Virus record (IMG/VR): IMGVR_UViG_3300030107_000416
Span: 1-30,050 of that record
Source: a virus
DNA: 30,050 nucleotides
Strand: one strand, 5' to 3'
The position numbers and the translations under genes were made by a program. The first letter of the stretch is position 1; each line of letters begins with the position of its first letter. The notes beneath the pieces were generated by a model. That model worked only from the letters and a program-made list of their open reading frames with translations. It made no database searches and was not told the DNA's origin. Positions 6,390 to 15,330 of the stretch are shown piece by piece.

Positions 6390-7034
6390 ATGAAGGTCAA
6401 AATTAAGAAGCAGGGCAAAGTAAAAGAGTTCAAGCTAATAAAAAAATGGTCAGATGTAACTCTTGAAAAATGGCTAAAACTAATAGACTTTCATAAAGGA
6501 AGTAAGAGTAGTGAGGCGACAGAAACAATAGCAGTTTTATCTGATATTCCAAAGAAGTTAATAAAGCAATTGGAATTAAAAGATGTAGCAGTTATAATGA
6601 GTAACATTGCTGAACTACAAAAGAAGCAAAATAGTTCTTTAAAAAGAGTAATTGAAGTAGAGGGTAAGGAATATGGATTCCATCCTGATTTGGATAGTAT
6701 AACATTAGGTGAATATGCAGACATTGAAACATTTATAAAAAATGGAATTGAAAATCATTTACCTGAATTAATGGCGATACTATATAGACCAATAATGGAG
6801 AAAGGAGAAAATGGAGTCTATACAATACAAGCGTATGATGGCAATATACGGATTAGGACAGAGCAAATGAAAAAGATGTCAGCAGAACAAGTGCAAAGTG
6901 CATTGGTTTTTTTTTATCATTTCGGGAACGTATTGTTAACGACTTTGCCATTGTATTTGATGGAACGGCTGAAGGAAATGAAGATGCAGTTGCAACAGAA
7001 TCCTTCGCAGAAAAGTGGGGATGGTTTGGAGTAA
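6390..7034 (+). CDS. tail assembly chaperone, zero-frame (short) form
   Basis: 214 residues. The N-terminus (KFKL-like EFKLIKKWSDVTLEKWLKLI) and the later ITLGEYADIETFIK, PELMAILYRPI and SALVFFYHFGN segments look like Bacteroidetes-phage tail assembly chaperones acting on the tape measure; assignment rests on pattern and on the frameshift described next. After nine consecutive T residues (6907-6915) the zero frame suddenly uses codons rare elsewhere here (CGG, CTG, TCG, CAG, many TTG), while the -1 frame there uses normal codons. This is expected where two frames are both read. The gene stops at TAATG, where ATG 7034 lies in the -1 frame. A late element abuts the start. Confidence 0.7.
   Translation: MKVKIKKQGKVKEFKLIKKWSDVTLEKWLKLIDFHKGSKSSEATETIAVLSDIPKKLIKQLELKDVAVIMSNIAELQKKQNSSLKRVIEVEGKEYGFHPDLDSITLGEYADIETFIKNGIENHLPELMAILYRPIMEKGENGVYTIQAYDGNIRIRTEQMKKMSAEQVQSALVFFYHFGNVLLTTLPLYLMERLKEMKMQLQQNPSQKSGDGLE
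6908..6914 (+). other. probable -1 ribosomal frameshift site (T TTT TTT)
   Basis: In the zero frame the codons read GTT TTT TTT TAT, so positions 6908-6914 form a classic slippery heptamer U UUU UUU. The -1 frame is open from here to 7171. Slipping would join 175 zero-frame residues to 85 residues of the -1 frame (about 260 in total), the lambda G/GT arrangement conserved in long-tailed phages. Confidence 0.65.
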
Positions 7035-7171
7035 TGTATAGATTAACAAATGGTGAAATAGTAAATTTAGAAAGAATAACAAATCTTAGCTTGTTAGAAT
7101 GTTTAACTTGGCTAAGTTATGAAACAGATTTAAATGCACAAAATAAAGTAAAATATGGCAGTAAACAATAA
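6914..7171 (+). CDS. tail assembly chaperone, -1 frame extension (GT-like T domain)
   Basis: The -1 frame encodes 85 residues from the slip site to TAA at 7169-7171. The stretch TESFAEKWGWFGVMYRL followed by TNGEIVNLERITNL and ECLTWLSY is clearly protein-like and resembles the second domain of chaperones in Bacteroidetes phages. The part before ATG 7034 (which codes FAEKWGWFGV) has no ATG, GTG or TTG, so it can only be translated by frameshifting. A shorter 45-residue form could also start at ATG 7034. The end overlaps the next gene by 17 nt. Expected role: the minor fused product that binds the tape measure during tail assembly. Confidence 0.65.
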   Translation, partial: LSFRERIVNDFAIVFDGTAEGNEDAVATESFAEKWGWFGVMYRLTNGEIVNLERITNLSLLECLTWLSYETDLNAQNKVKYGSKQ

Positions 7172-7703
7172 GACATATAATAACGTAGTAAACACAATAG
7201 CTAGACTAGGTGAATACCACGAACAAATATCAACAGTATCTATTGGAGATATATATGATATTTCTTTGGAGAAGCTTGAAAAATATCCACTACTTCATAT
7301 AAATCCTGTAAACGTAACAACAGGAGATAGTGAGTTGGTTTATAACTTTCAATTATTCATAATGGATATGGTAAGTGAAAAAAGTGAATGGCAAACTGAA
7401 CAACATTCATTACTTACTAAATTAGTAAACACTAAGAATAACGAACAAGAAGTATTTAATCAATGTTTAGAAATAGCAACAGACTTTATAGGAATGTTAA
7501 GACATAGTTCAAGACAATCATTAGAGGGAACAAATGATATTAATGCACCACTATATTTTACACAAGATCAATTTACAATAGAACCATTTAGTGAAAGGTT
7601 TGATAATCTATGTTGTGGATGGGTGTTTAACATAGGTGTTAAAGTTATGAATGACTTTGATACTTGTAATATTCCTGTAACTAATGCAGGAGCAGGATAT
7701 TAA
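7155..7703 (+). CDS. virion/tail protein of Bacteroidetes-phage type
   Basis: 182 residues. The pattern EYHEQISTVSIGDIYDISLE, KYPLLHINPVNV, NFQLFIMDMV and a late C-C-G-W segment (NLCCGWVFNIGVKV) is a recurring layout in tail regions of Bacteroidetes phages; a tail terminator or completion role is possible by size and position. Overlaps the chaperone extension by 17 nt, and a TAATG junction follows. No catalytic motif seen. Confidence 0.65.
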   Translation: MAVNNKTYNNVVNTIARLGEYHEQISTVSIGDIYDISLEKLEKYPLLHINPVNVTTGDSELVYNFQLFIMDMVSEKSEWQTEQHSLLTKLVNTKNNEQEVFNQCLEIATDFIGMLRHSSRQSLEGTNDINAPLYFTQDQFTIEPFSERFDNLCCGWVFNIGVKVMNDFDTCNIPVTNAGAGY

Positions 7704-7768
7704 TGAAATTTAAAATAGGAAAATATACAATAGAAATAGGATTTTTTAAAATAACAATAAAATTATAA
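7703..7768 (+). CDS. possible 21-residue peptide
   Basis: ATG overlapping the previous stop (TAATG) opens a 21-codon frame: MKFKIGKYTIEIGFFKITIK then Leu and TAA. Alternating charged/aliphatic residues suggest a beta-type peptide. It fills the 67 nt between two virion genes exactly, in the manner of other coupled genes here, but at this length chance is a real alternative. Confidence 0.3.
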   Translation: MKFKIGKYTIEIGFFKITIKL

Positions 7769-7770
7769 AT

Positions 7771-8220
7771 ATGGCAGATTTAGTAACAACAATAAGTGAA
7801 AGCGTAACCTTAAATGGTTCTGTAAGAGGTTCATCTAATTCATTGACAACAACAGGAGTTGTAGATGTATTTGAAAGAATCTTAACTTGCACACATTCAC
7901 AAACAACAACAGTTGCAGTTTTTAACTCAACACCACACGGAGCAGCAGGTGCATTAGATGTAGAAAATTGTAAATATTTAAGAGTAACAAATTTAAGTTC
8001 AGACCAAGATATGAAATTAGCTTTAGTAACTGCTAACACTAATTATCAAGTAACTGTAAGAGCAGGAGGTTCACACGTTTTATTTCAAGCAGAAAACGCA
8101 CTTATAGGTGAAGAAGATGCAAGTCCTGCATTTCCAACACTAGAAGATATTGTTACTGTACAAGTAAGACCATCAGCAACAACTGATGTACAAGTAGAAG
8201 TGTTTGCAGGATTAGTATAA
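7771..8220 (+). CDS. beta-rich virion protein
   Basis: 149 residues rich in Thr, Ser and Val with alternating patterns (TTISESVTLNGSVRGSSNSL; LRVTNLSS; VTVQVRPSATTDVQVEVFAG), typical of a beta-sandwich virion protein such as a minor tail or decoration protein. No enzyme motif. Lies in the tail block and joins the next gene by TAATG at 8218-8222. Confidence 0.6.
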   Translation: MADLVTTISESVTLNGSVRGSSNSLTTTGVVDVFERILTCTHSQTTTVAVFNSTPHGAAGALDVENCKYLRVTNLSSDQDMKLALVTANTNYQVTVRAGGSHVLFQAENALIGEEDASPAFPTLEDIVTVQVRPSATTDVQVEVFAGLV

Positions 8221-8795
8221 TGAAAACTGAAAATTTAGAAAGGTACTTAAATTCTTTTGGTAAAGAAGTAGTTAAAAATGCTAGAAAAAACTTATCTAAA
8301 GCAGGAAAAGGTGGAGGTAAGTTGGAGCAATCAATAAAATTTCAAGTGGTTACTGATACTGATGGTTTTAAAGTACAATTCTATATGGCAGATTATGGAA
8401 CATTTGTAGATAAAGGAGTTAAAGGAGCAGGTGGTAAAATTAAGTCAGGAAAACATAAAGGAACTTGGGGTGGAAGAAGGCATTATATAACTTGGCAAGG
8501 CAAAAGAAAAGATAGTCCATACAAATTTGGTAGTGGAAAAGGAAAAAAAAATGGAATATATAAAGGTATTGGTTCTTTTATAAGAAAAAAGGGATTGCAA
8601 CCAAGAAGTGAGGGTGGACAATTTATGACAACAGCAGGATTAAAAATAGCAATAGTTAAAGTATTATGGACAAAAGGAATACACGGAATAAGTTTTTTTC
8701 AAAAGTCTTTAATGCTTGGAATGAAACAATTTGGTAAAGACTTACTAAGTAATGTAAAAGAAGATATAATAGCAGGATTAACAACAGTAAAATAA
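8220..8795 (+). CDS. tail completion (HK97 gp10-like) candidate
   Basis: 191 residues, very basic. It starts with a helix and a KNARKNLSKAGKGGGKLEQSI segment, followed by MADYGTFVDKGVKGAGG, and ends with a helix (GIHGISFFQKSLMLGMKQFG). An N-terminal helix, a Y-G-x-F-V-D-x-G-V-x-G turn and a C-terminal F-F-x-x-x-L helix are seen in HK97 gp10-type tail completion proteins; the central Gly/Lys-rich stretch is longer than usual. Assignment is by pattern and position only. Confidence 0.5.
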   Translation: MKTENLERYLNSFGKEVVKNARKNLSKAGKGGGKLEQSIKFQVVTDTDGFKVQFYMADYGTFVDKGVKGAGGKIKSGKHKGTWGGRRHYITWQGKRKDSPYKFGSGKGKKNGIYKGIGSFIRKKGLQPRSEGGQFMTTAGLKIAIVKVLWTKGIHGISFFQKSLMLGMKQFGKDLLSNVKEDIIAGLTTVK

Positions 8796-10216
8796 TGGCA
8801 TATTCAAATTCAACAATAGAACAACAACCTTTATATACTCAACTACCTGTTGGACAGGAGGTTATATTTGTAGTATCTAATGCACCAATAGTGTCAGCAG
8901 AAACAAAGGTTAAGTATTGTGCAGAAGTACACATAAGTGATTCAACACCACCAAATCCATCAGTAGCAACTGATTTAATTGGAACATTTAAAACAACACC
9001 AAATGCAACAGGTGTAGGGATTTTTGATTTTAGAAATGTTGTAGAAAATTATGTTTCAGCAGATAATTTAGCAGGAACAGGTAGTTCATACAAAACAAGT
9101 GTTGTAACAGCAAGTAATTCAAAACCTTTGCATTTAATAGATAAGTATTCTACAAATACAAATAGTGCTAGACATTTAGTAATACAATTTTATGTTGAAT
9201 ATTTAGGTGCTGATCCGTTAAGACCAACAATAGTATCAAAAGCTGCAGGAACTTCTGTTAATTCAAGTAGATATACATTATTTAATGGTTATCTAAAACA
9301 TACTGATGTATTGACACTTGGAGGTAGCACTAATCCTTTTGATTTTGGATATAGTTTAAGTAGTTTTAATTTATCATCTAGTTCAGATAAATTTCTTACT
9401 AATGCGCCTAAAACCCAAGATTGTAATATAAATGACTATGGAACTATTGCGTTTTTAGCACCAAATGATAATGTTAATGAATTTCTTTTAACTTATTTTG
9501 CTTCTGATGGTTCTACATTAGGAAGTGAAAGTGTTTATAAAACTTCAACAAATGGTGCTTATGATACTTTTACTGCTGATGTAAAAAATAGAATACTATA
9601 CTTTGGATGTTTTCCAGGAAACCTACAAAATTGGTCAAGCACATTTAGTGGAGCATTGTTCCTTGCAGGTATAAAAGGAGGTTCTATAAGAGTACAAGCA
9701 AAAGATTCAGGTGGTGGAAGAATTTCATCAGCATATACTATTAATGTAAATTGTGATGAATTAAAAGGTTATGAAAGCATAAGACTTTGTTGGTTAAATC
9801 AATGGGGTGCCTGGGATTATTACACATTTACTAAAAAATCAACAAGAAATATAACTACACAAGGGACTACATACAATCAATTAGGAGGAACTTGGAATGA
9901 AAGCAGATATAGAATAGATAGTTACAAAGGTGGTAAGAAAGCATTTAGAGTTAATGCTATGGAACGTATATCTATGAATACAGGTTTTATAAGTGAAGAT
10001 TTTAATACAATGTTAGAAGAATTAGTTAATAGTCCTGAAGTTTATATGTTAGAGGGTTATCAATCAGATGGAGCATCTTCAGCATTAAATCAATATGTAA
10101 CGCCTGTAAGACTTACAACATCTAACTTTACAAGAAAGACAATAGCTAACGATAAATTAATTCAATATACCTTTGAAGTAGAAAAAAGTAAAACACTAAG
10201 AACACAGGCAGTATAA
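8795..10216 (+). CDS. large tail/baseplate structural protein
   Basis: 473 residues. N-terminal QEVIFVVSNAPIVSAETKVKYCAEVHISD and FDFRNVVENYVSADN, then a C-terminal half with LCWLNQWGAWDYYTFTKKS, form a recurring layout in tail-tip proteins of Bacteroidetes phages (a conserved W-L-N-x-x-G-x-x-D-x-Y-x-F block). No catalytic motif. Between tail completion-type and tail-tip genes, coupled to both by TAATG. Probably part of the distal tail or baseplate. Confidence 0.65.
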   Translation: MAYSNSTIEQQPLYTQLPVGQEVIFVVSNAPIVSAETKVKYCAEVHISDSTPPNPSVATDLIGTFKTTPNATGVGIFDFRNVVENYVSADNLAGTGSSYKTSVVTASNSKPLHLIDKYSTNTNSARHLVIQFYVEYLGADPLRPTIVSKAAGTSVNSSRYTLFNGYLKHTDVLTLGGSTNPFDFGYSLSSFNLSSSSDKFLTNAPKTQDCNINDYGTIAFLAPNDNVNEFLLTYFASDGSTLGSESVYKTSTNGAYDTFTADVKNRILYFGCFPGNLQNWSSTFSGALFLAGIKGGSIRVQAKDSGGGRISSAYTINVNCDELKGYESIRLCWLNQWGAWDYYTFTKKSTRNITTQGTTYNQLGGTWNESRYRIDSYKGGKKAFRVNAMERISMNTGFISEDFNTMLEELVNSPEVYMLEGYQSDGASSALNQYVTPVRLTTSNFTRKTIANDKLIQYTFEVEKSKTLRTQAV

Positions 10217-12951
10217 TGAGCATACAACTTATAGTATATCCACAATCTTATGATGGTTCATTTAATCCAATAGTAGGAGCTTCATCACAATTTATTGTAG
10301 ATGGAATTAATTTTACTACTATAAATACATCAACATCAAGTTTAAATTTATCTACACCAACATATACTAATGCTATTAGCAATATGGGTGTAATACCAAT
10401 TAATACTTGGTATAGATTTAGTGGAGATGGTACAGCAGTAACAGAATCATCAGGAGCAATAACAATAGGTGCGCAAAGGGGTGTAATACAACAATTATCT
10501 AATTTATCTGTTGGAGCAAATTATAATGTTACAATAGATGTAGGTACTTATGCGTCAACATTACAATTAAAACACTACACAGGTACAATATTAAGAGGAA
10601 CATTTCCAATAACATCAGCAACATCAACAACTATTCAAATTGAAGCATATTCAACTTCTGATACTATTTTAATTTATAGTACAGCAACAAATGTTATTAA
10701 TAGTATATCTGTAATGCCTACAAGTATAGCACCATCAGGAGGAATTAATTTTTTAGGAACGGATGGTCAAGTAATATGTGATTTATATGAAGATGAAGAT
10801 ATCCCATTAAGTTTAAGTGTTGATGATTTTAAAAATGTTGCAGAAAAAGTTCAATCATATTCTAAAGCATTTAACTTACCAGGAACTAAAAGAAACAATA
10901 AGATATTTGATAATCTTTTTGATATAACAAGGTCAGATGATGGTGTTATTTTTAATCCTTATGTAAAAACACAATGTAAACTAAAGCAGGATGGTTTTAT
11001 ACTTTTTGAGGGTTATTTAAGAATGATAGACATTCAACAAAAGCAAGGTGAAATAAGCTATAATGTAAATTTGTATTCTGAAGTAATAGCATTAGCAGAT
11101 GTGTTAGGAGATAAAAAGTTTGCTGATATAGATTTAGAAGAATTAGATCACGCATATAATAAAACAAACATTAAAAATAGTTGGAATGAAAGCGGTACAG
11201 GAATTAGTTATTATAGTTCAAGCACATCAGGATTTAGAGATGATTATTCTACTTTAAAATATCCTTTTGTTAATTGGAACAATGAATGGATAATTGCTAA
11301 TAATCCTGGTGGAAGTGTAGGGGCTACTGATGGATTTCCACAACTTAAAACATTAGAACAAGCATTTAGACCTTTTATAAATATTAAATATTTAATAGAT
11401 AGAATATTTAACCAAGATGATGTTCCTTTTACTTATGAAAGTACATTTTTTGATACTACTGATTTTAAAAAATTATATATGGACTTTAATTGGGGTTCTG
11501 ATGATTTTCCAACCCAATTAGAAACAAGCACTTTTTCAGGCTATTACTTTTATCTTGTAGGAGATGGTAGTGCATCAAATTATGCTACAACATCTTATGA
11601 TGTAATGAATTTAAGTTATAATGTACCATTGGTTGGTGGATTAACACCACCTAATTATGATGATGCAACAAATATTATAACATCAACAGCAGTAAATGAA
11701 CATTACAACATACAATACACCTATAATATAGAAAATACAGATACAGTTGATAGAACTATTGAATGTAGATGGTTACACGAGGCACTTCCATTAAATTATT
11801 CAGGGGTTATAACTATCCCTGCTAATGGTGGAGTATTTACTTATACAGGAACAGTAAGTGTTTTGATGGCTACAATAGGAGAAACTTTAAAAGTTCAATT
11901 TAAAACAAATAGTGGTACAGCAAGTAAAGTAAGACAATTACAAAATAGTTTTCCAAATAATGGGGCTACTGTAGTATTTAATGTAGGTATACAATCAGCA
12001 ACATATAGTACATTTGTACAAACAGCAAGAGGTGAAATTGGACAATGGAATTTTTTAAAAGGATTAATGACAATGTTTAATTTAGTTAGTATACCTGAAA
12101 AAAATAATCCTAACCATATTAAAATAGAACCTTATAATGATATATTCTTAGAAAATTCAGATAGTAAACAATGGAATTGGACAGACAAAATAGATGTAGA
12201 AGAAATGAAGTTAGAACCATTAACTGATTTAAAAAAACATACTATATTTAAGTTTGTAGAAGATGATGATGATTTTGCTTTTCAAAATTACAAACTTCAA
12301 GTTGATGGACATTTATATGGTAGTCAAAAGTGGGATGCATCAACAAACTTTAATGGACAAAAAACTATTTTTGTAGATGAAGAAGAAATAGTAGCAGAAC
12401 CATTTGCAGCAACAGTTATAAAACCCTTAACATCACAATTTAGTGATTTTATTGTTCCTGCTATATATTCTTATAATCCTGATGATGGTACTTCAGAAGG
12501 GTTTGACAATAGTCCTAGAATTATGTATAATAATGGTAAAAAAACATTAACTACTTGCACCTATTATATACCTGCACAAAATGGTTTATCTAGTGAGAAT
12601 CAACCAGACTTTTTACAATTTAGTCATTTAACAGATATACCTACTATAACAAGTATTCCACCTGATGAAACAGACACTAGAGATTTTCATTTTGGTGTAT
12701 GTCAATTAATACCACCTATTGGAGATAGTACGTTTAATAATTTATTCTATCTATATTGGTTTGCATATATTAAAGAATTATATGATGGTAACACAAGAAC
12801 AATGACTATAAAAGTAAATCTAACACCTGGAGATATTTCTACATTTAGATTTTTTGATACAGTAATAATTAAAAATAGAGAATTTAGAGTTAATAAAATA
12901 GACTATAAACCAAACGACTTAGCAACAATAGAATTTATACTTATACCATAA
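10216..12951 (+). CDS. large tail-tip protein with an N-terminal carbohydrate-binding-like module
   Basis: 911 residues. Residues about 55-175 form a beta-sandwich-like module (INTWYRFSGDGTAV, GVIQQLSNLSVGANYNVTID, TNVINSISVMP) that resembles modules in the fibre at 19387-21918. From about 190 comes a tail-tip domain with DIPLSLSVDDFKN, YSKAFNLPGTKRNNKIFD and GFILFEGYLRMIDI, a layout I associate with baseplate/tail-tip proteins of Bacteroidetes phages. The C-terminus ends in beta-rich segments. Probably a structural hub component; a host-surface contact role for the N-terminal module is inference. Confidence 0.65.
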   Translation: MSIQLIVYPQSYDGSFNPIVGASSQFIVDGINFTTINTSTSSLNLSTPTYTNAISNMGVIPINTWYRFSGDGTAVTESSGAITIGAQRGVIQQLSNLSVGANYNVTIDVGTYASTLQLKHYTGTILRGTFPITSATSTTIQIEAYSTSDTILIYSTATNVINSISVMPTSIAPSGGINFLGTDGQVICDLYEDEDIPLSLSVDDFKNVAEKVQSYSKAFNLPGTKRNNKIFDNLFDITRSDDGVIFNPYVKTQCKLKQDGFILFEGYLRMIDIQQKQGEISYNVNLYSEVIALADVLGDKKFADIDLEELDHAYNKTNIKNSWNESGTGISYYSSSTSGFRDDYSTLKYPFVNWNNEWIIANNPGGSVGATDGFPQLKTLEQAFRPFINIKYLIDRIFNQDDVPFTYESTFFDTTDFKKLYMDFNWGSDDFPTQLETSTFSGYYFYLVGDGSASNYATTSYDVMNLSYNVPLVGGLTPPNYDDATNIITSTAVNEHYNIQYTYNIENTDTVDRTIECRWLHEALPLNYSGVITIPANGGVFTYTGTVSVLMATIGETLKVQFKTNSGTASKVRQLQNSFPNNGATVVFNVGIQSATYSTFVQTARGEIGQWNFLKGLMTMFNLVSIPEKNNPNHIKIEPYNDIFLENSDSKQWNWTDKIDVEEMKLEPLTDLKKHTIFKFVEDDDDFAFQNYKLQVDGHLYGSQKWDASTNFNGQKTIFVDEEEIVAEPFAATVIKPLTSQFSDFIVPAIYSYNPDDGTSEGFDNSPRIMYNNGKKTLTTCTYYIPAQNGLSSENQPDFLQFSHLTDIPTITSIPPDETDTRDFHFGVCQLIPPIGDSTFNNLFYLYWFAYIKELYDGNTRTMTIKVNLTPGDISTFRFFDTVIIKNREFRVNKIDYKPNDLATIEFILIP

Positions 12952-13811
12952 TGGCAACAATACCTTATTTAAACGGATATTCAATTAAACCACTTAATGC
13001 AACAGCAACAGGACAAGTGTTGTTTACTGATGGAACAGACCAAGTAATTCCTAATCAACAACAATGCGAAGCGTATGGATTTAGATATGACAAAGCTACA
13101 GGCACTTGTTTCGCTTTTAAATATACTGACCATTTAAGTAGAAGTATAAACAATCAGAACAACAATGTACAAGGGAGTAACAATACAATAGAAACAGGAA
13201 CTAATAACACCTATATAATGGGTGAAAATAATACAGTTAGAGGATTATCAAGAAACAACATAATAGCAGGAGTAAATAACGAAATACAAAACAATATAAA
13301 TAATACATCTGTATTTGGTGTAGGTGGTGATGGCGTGTTTAATAATGCAATGATTTTCGGTGGGAACAATCAAGATGATAGAGTAGGAACAAGACAGACT
13401 ATTAAATTAATGTATGGTGGACAAACAACTAACAATTCAACAGTAGATATATACCCAAATAACTCTTTAAGTGCTTTAGTATTTTTTGAACCTGAAGTAA
13501 ATAGAGTATATTATTTTCAATCAGAAACACTAGCAGTAAGAATAGGGGGTACAAGTGGTTCAGGAGCAGTTGGAGATTTTAAGGCTTGGGTAGAACGTGG
13601 AGTAGTAAAAAATGCAGGAGGTACTTTAAGTATAGACAGATCAAGAACATCACCTGCTGATAATGGTGGTGCTTTGTCAGGATGGTCGCCTATTAATGCA
13701 GTAAGTGGTTCTAATTTTAGGCAAACAGTAAAGGGAGCAAATAATATGACAATAGAGTGGGTAAGCACAATAAGATTTATGCAATTAAGCACAGGTGTAA
13801 CATTACCTTAA
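12951..13811 (+). CDS. fibre-like protein with Asn-rich trimeric-type repeats
   Basis: 286 residues. Residues 62-130 contain repeats of the form N-N-x-x-x-G-x-N-N-x-I (NNQNNNVQGSNNTIETGTNN, MGENNTVRGL, NNIIAGVNNEIQNN), like the left-handed beta-roll repeats of YadA-type trimeric adhesins. The C-terminal part is beta-rich (LVFFEPEVNRVYYFQS). A short trimeric tail fibre or tip protein is likely. Overlaps the upstream tail-tip gene by TAATG and precedes the tape measure. Confidence 0.6.
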   Translation: MATIPYLNGYSIKPLNATATGQVLFTDGTDQVIPNQQQCEAYGFRYDKATGTCFAFKYTDHLSRSINNQNNNVQGSNNTIETGTNNTYIMGENNTVRGLSRNNIIAGVNNEIQNNINNTSVFGVGGDGVFNNAMIFGGNNQDDRVGTRQTIKLMYGGQTTNNSTVDIYPNNSLSALVFFEPEVNRVYYFQSETLAVRIGGTSGSGAVGDFKAWVERGVVKNAGGTLSIDRSRTSPADNGGALSGWSPINAVSGSNFRQTVKGANNMTIEWVSTIRFMQLSTGVTLP

Positions 13812-13823
13812 AAAAATAAAGAT

Positions 13824-15293
13824 ATGGCAAATACAACAGAAACAGCAACATTTAATGTAAAATCAAATATAGGTGAAGTAACTAAAGATGCCGCAGGATT
13901 AGCAGGAGAATTTAAAATAATGGGCGTTTCTTTAAATTCTGTTAAAGCAGGATTTGTGTCAGTTGGCAAAACAGCAAAAGCATCATTTGCAACTATAAAG
14001 GCAGGAATAATGTCAACAGGGATTGGAGCATTATTAATAGCAGTAACTTCATTAATATCTTATTTTACAAATACTAAAAGGGGAGCAGACCAGTTAGACC
14101 AAGCATTTACGGCAATGGGAGCAACTATTGATGTAATAAAAGATAGATTAAGTAAAGTTGGTGAAGCATTGTCATTTGTATTTTCAGGAAAATTTAGAGA
14201 AGCAGGAGAAGCATTGAAAGGTACTTTTTCAGGTATTGCAGATGAAGTAGAAAGAGAGGTTGCAGCAATGGTTGCTTTAAAGAAAAGAACACAAGAACTT
14301 AGGGATGCTGATATGGAGTTTATGGTTCAAAAGGCAAAAACTAGACAAGAAATTGAAAAAGCTAGATTAATTGCAGAAGATGAAACAAAGTCAGCATCAG
14401 AAAGATTAGAAAATCTAAAAAAAGCATTAGAGCTAGAAGCAGAAACAACACAAGCAGAATTGGTACTTGCTAGAGAAAGAATGAAGATTCAGGAAGAAGA
14501 AATGGCATTAAGCGAAAATTCGGCAGAAGATGAGCAAGAATTAGCAAGACTAAAAACAGAAATTATAGAAAAAGAAACAGCGTCTATAAAAATGCGAAGA
14601 AGGGTTGTTACTGAAGTTAATGCATTAGAAAGAGAAATACAAGCAGAAGCAAAAGCTAGAGCAAAAGAAAAACAAGATATACTAGATGCTGAGATTGCAG
14701 CACAAATAAAAGCAAATGATGAATGGAATAAAGCACAAGAAGAAAAGTATAAAAAAGAAGTAGAAGAAGCTAAAAAAGCAGCAGATGAAAAAATAGCAGA
14801 AGCAAAAAGAGTAGCAAAAGAAGAAGAAGATATTGCTAAAGCTGTTGAAAGTGCAAAAGAAGGATTAATAAGACAAGGGTTTGGAATAGCACAAAGTTTA
14901 GCAGGAGAAAATGCAGCTTTATCCAAAGGGGTTGCAGTAGCACAAACAGTTTATTCTACTCAACAAGCAATAATGGCAGCTTTAGCAGCGACTTCTGTTG
15001 GTGATAAATTACTACCTTATCCTTTAAGATTAGCAAACGCAATAGGAGCAGGATTAATGGGTGCGATTGCTGTAAAAAAGATATTATCTACAAGCCCAAC
15101 AGGTGGAGGTACTGATAGTGTAAGCACACCATCAGCTACAACTCCTTCAACACCTGCACCACAAATGATGTCAGGAGCATTTGAATTAACAGGAGGACAA
15201 GCGCCTGAACCATTACGTGCTTATGTACTTACTGATGAAATGACTAATAGTCAAAACCAATTAGCAAACATAAGACGTAGAGCAACAATATAA
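13824..15293 (+). CDS. tail tape measure protein
   Basis: 489 residues. The N-terminus (FKIMGVSLNSVKAGFVSVGKTAK) leads into a hydrophobic segment near 58-82 (AGIMSTGIGALLIAVTSLIS). A long charged coiled coil follows, from about 150 to 350, rich in Ala/Glu/Lys (EAKARAKEKQ and similar). A second hydrophobic region (about 365-415) has AQTVYSTQQAIMAALAATSV and LANAIGAGLMGAIAV, then a Thr/Pro-rich linker. This layout is that of tail tape measures, which set tail length and move through the tube at infection. At roughly 0.15 nm per residue, the tail would be about 70 nm, consistent with a siphovirus. Confidence 0.8.
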   Translation: MANTTETATFNVKSNIGEVTKDAAGLAGEFKIMGVSLNSVKAGFVSVGKTAKASFATIKAGIMSTGIGALLIAVTSLISYFTNTKRGADQLDQAFTAMGATIDVIKDRLSKVGEALSFVFSGKFREAGEALKGTFSGIADEVEREVAAMVALKKRTQELRDADMEFMVQKAKTRQEIEKARLIAEDETKSASERLENLKKALELEAETTQAELVLARERMKIQEEEMALSENSAEDEQELARLKTEIIEKETASIKMRRRVVTEVNALEREIQAEAKARAKEKQDILDAEIAAQIKANDEWNKAQEEKYKKEVEEAKKAADEKIAEAKRVAKEEEDIAKAVESAKEGLIRQGFGIAQSLAGENAALSKGVAVAQTVYSTQQAIMAALAATSVGDKLLPYPLRLANAIGAGLMGAIAVKKILSTSPTGGGTDSVSTPSATTPSTPAPQMMSGAFELTGGQAPEPLRAYVLTDEMTNSQNQLANIRRRATI

Positions 15294-15314
15294 AAATCAA
15301 ATAAATATTAACTA

Positions 15315-15330
15315 AATCTATTATATAATA
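15315..15330 (+). promoter_or_regulatory. late-gene element, copy 3 (AATCTATTATATAATA)
   Basis: Shares TCTATTATATA with copies 1, 2 and 5. The final A is the A of the protease ATG, five bases after TATTAT, again implying an mRNA that starts at the initiation codon if this is a promoter. Confidence 0.6.

Noticed and set aside
14489-14926. Reverse-strand open frame within the tape measure gene
   Set aside because: It mirrors the Ala/Glu/Lys-rich coiled coil (Ser/Ala/Phe-rich product) and has no independent support; the same holds for all other reverse-strand frames, which are shadows of + strand genes.
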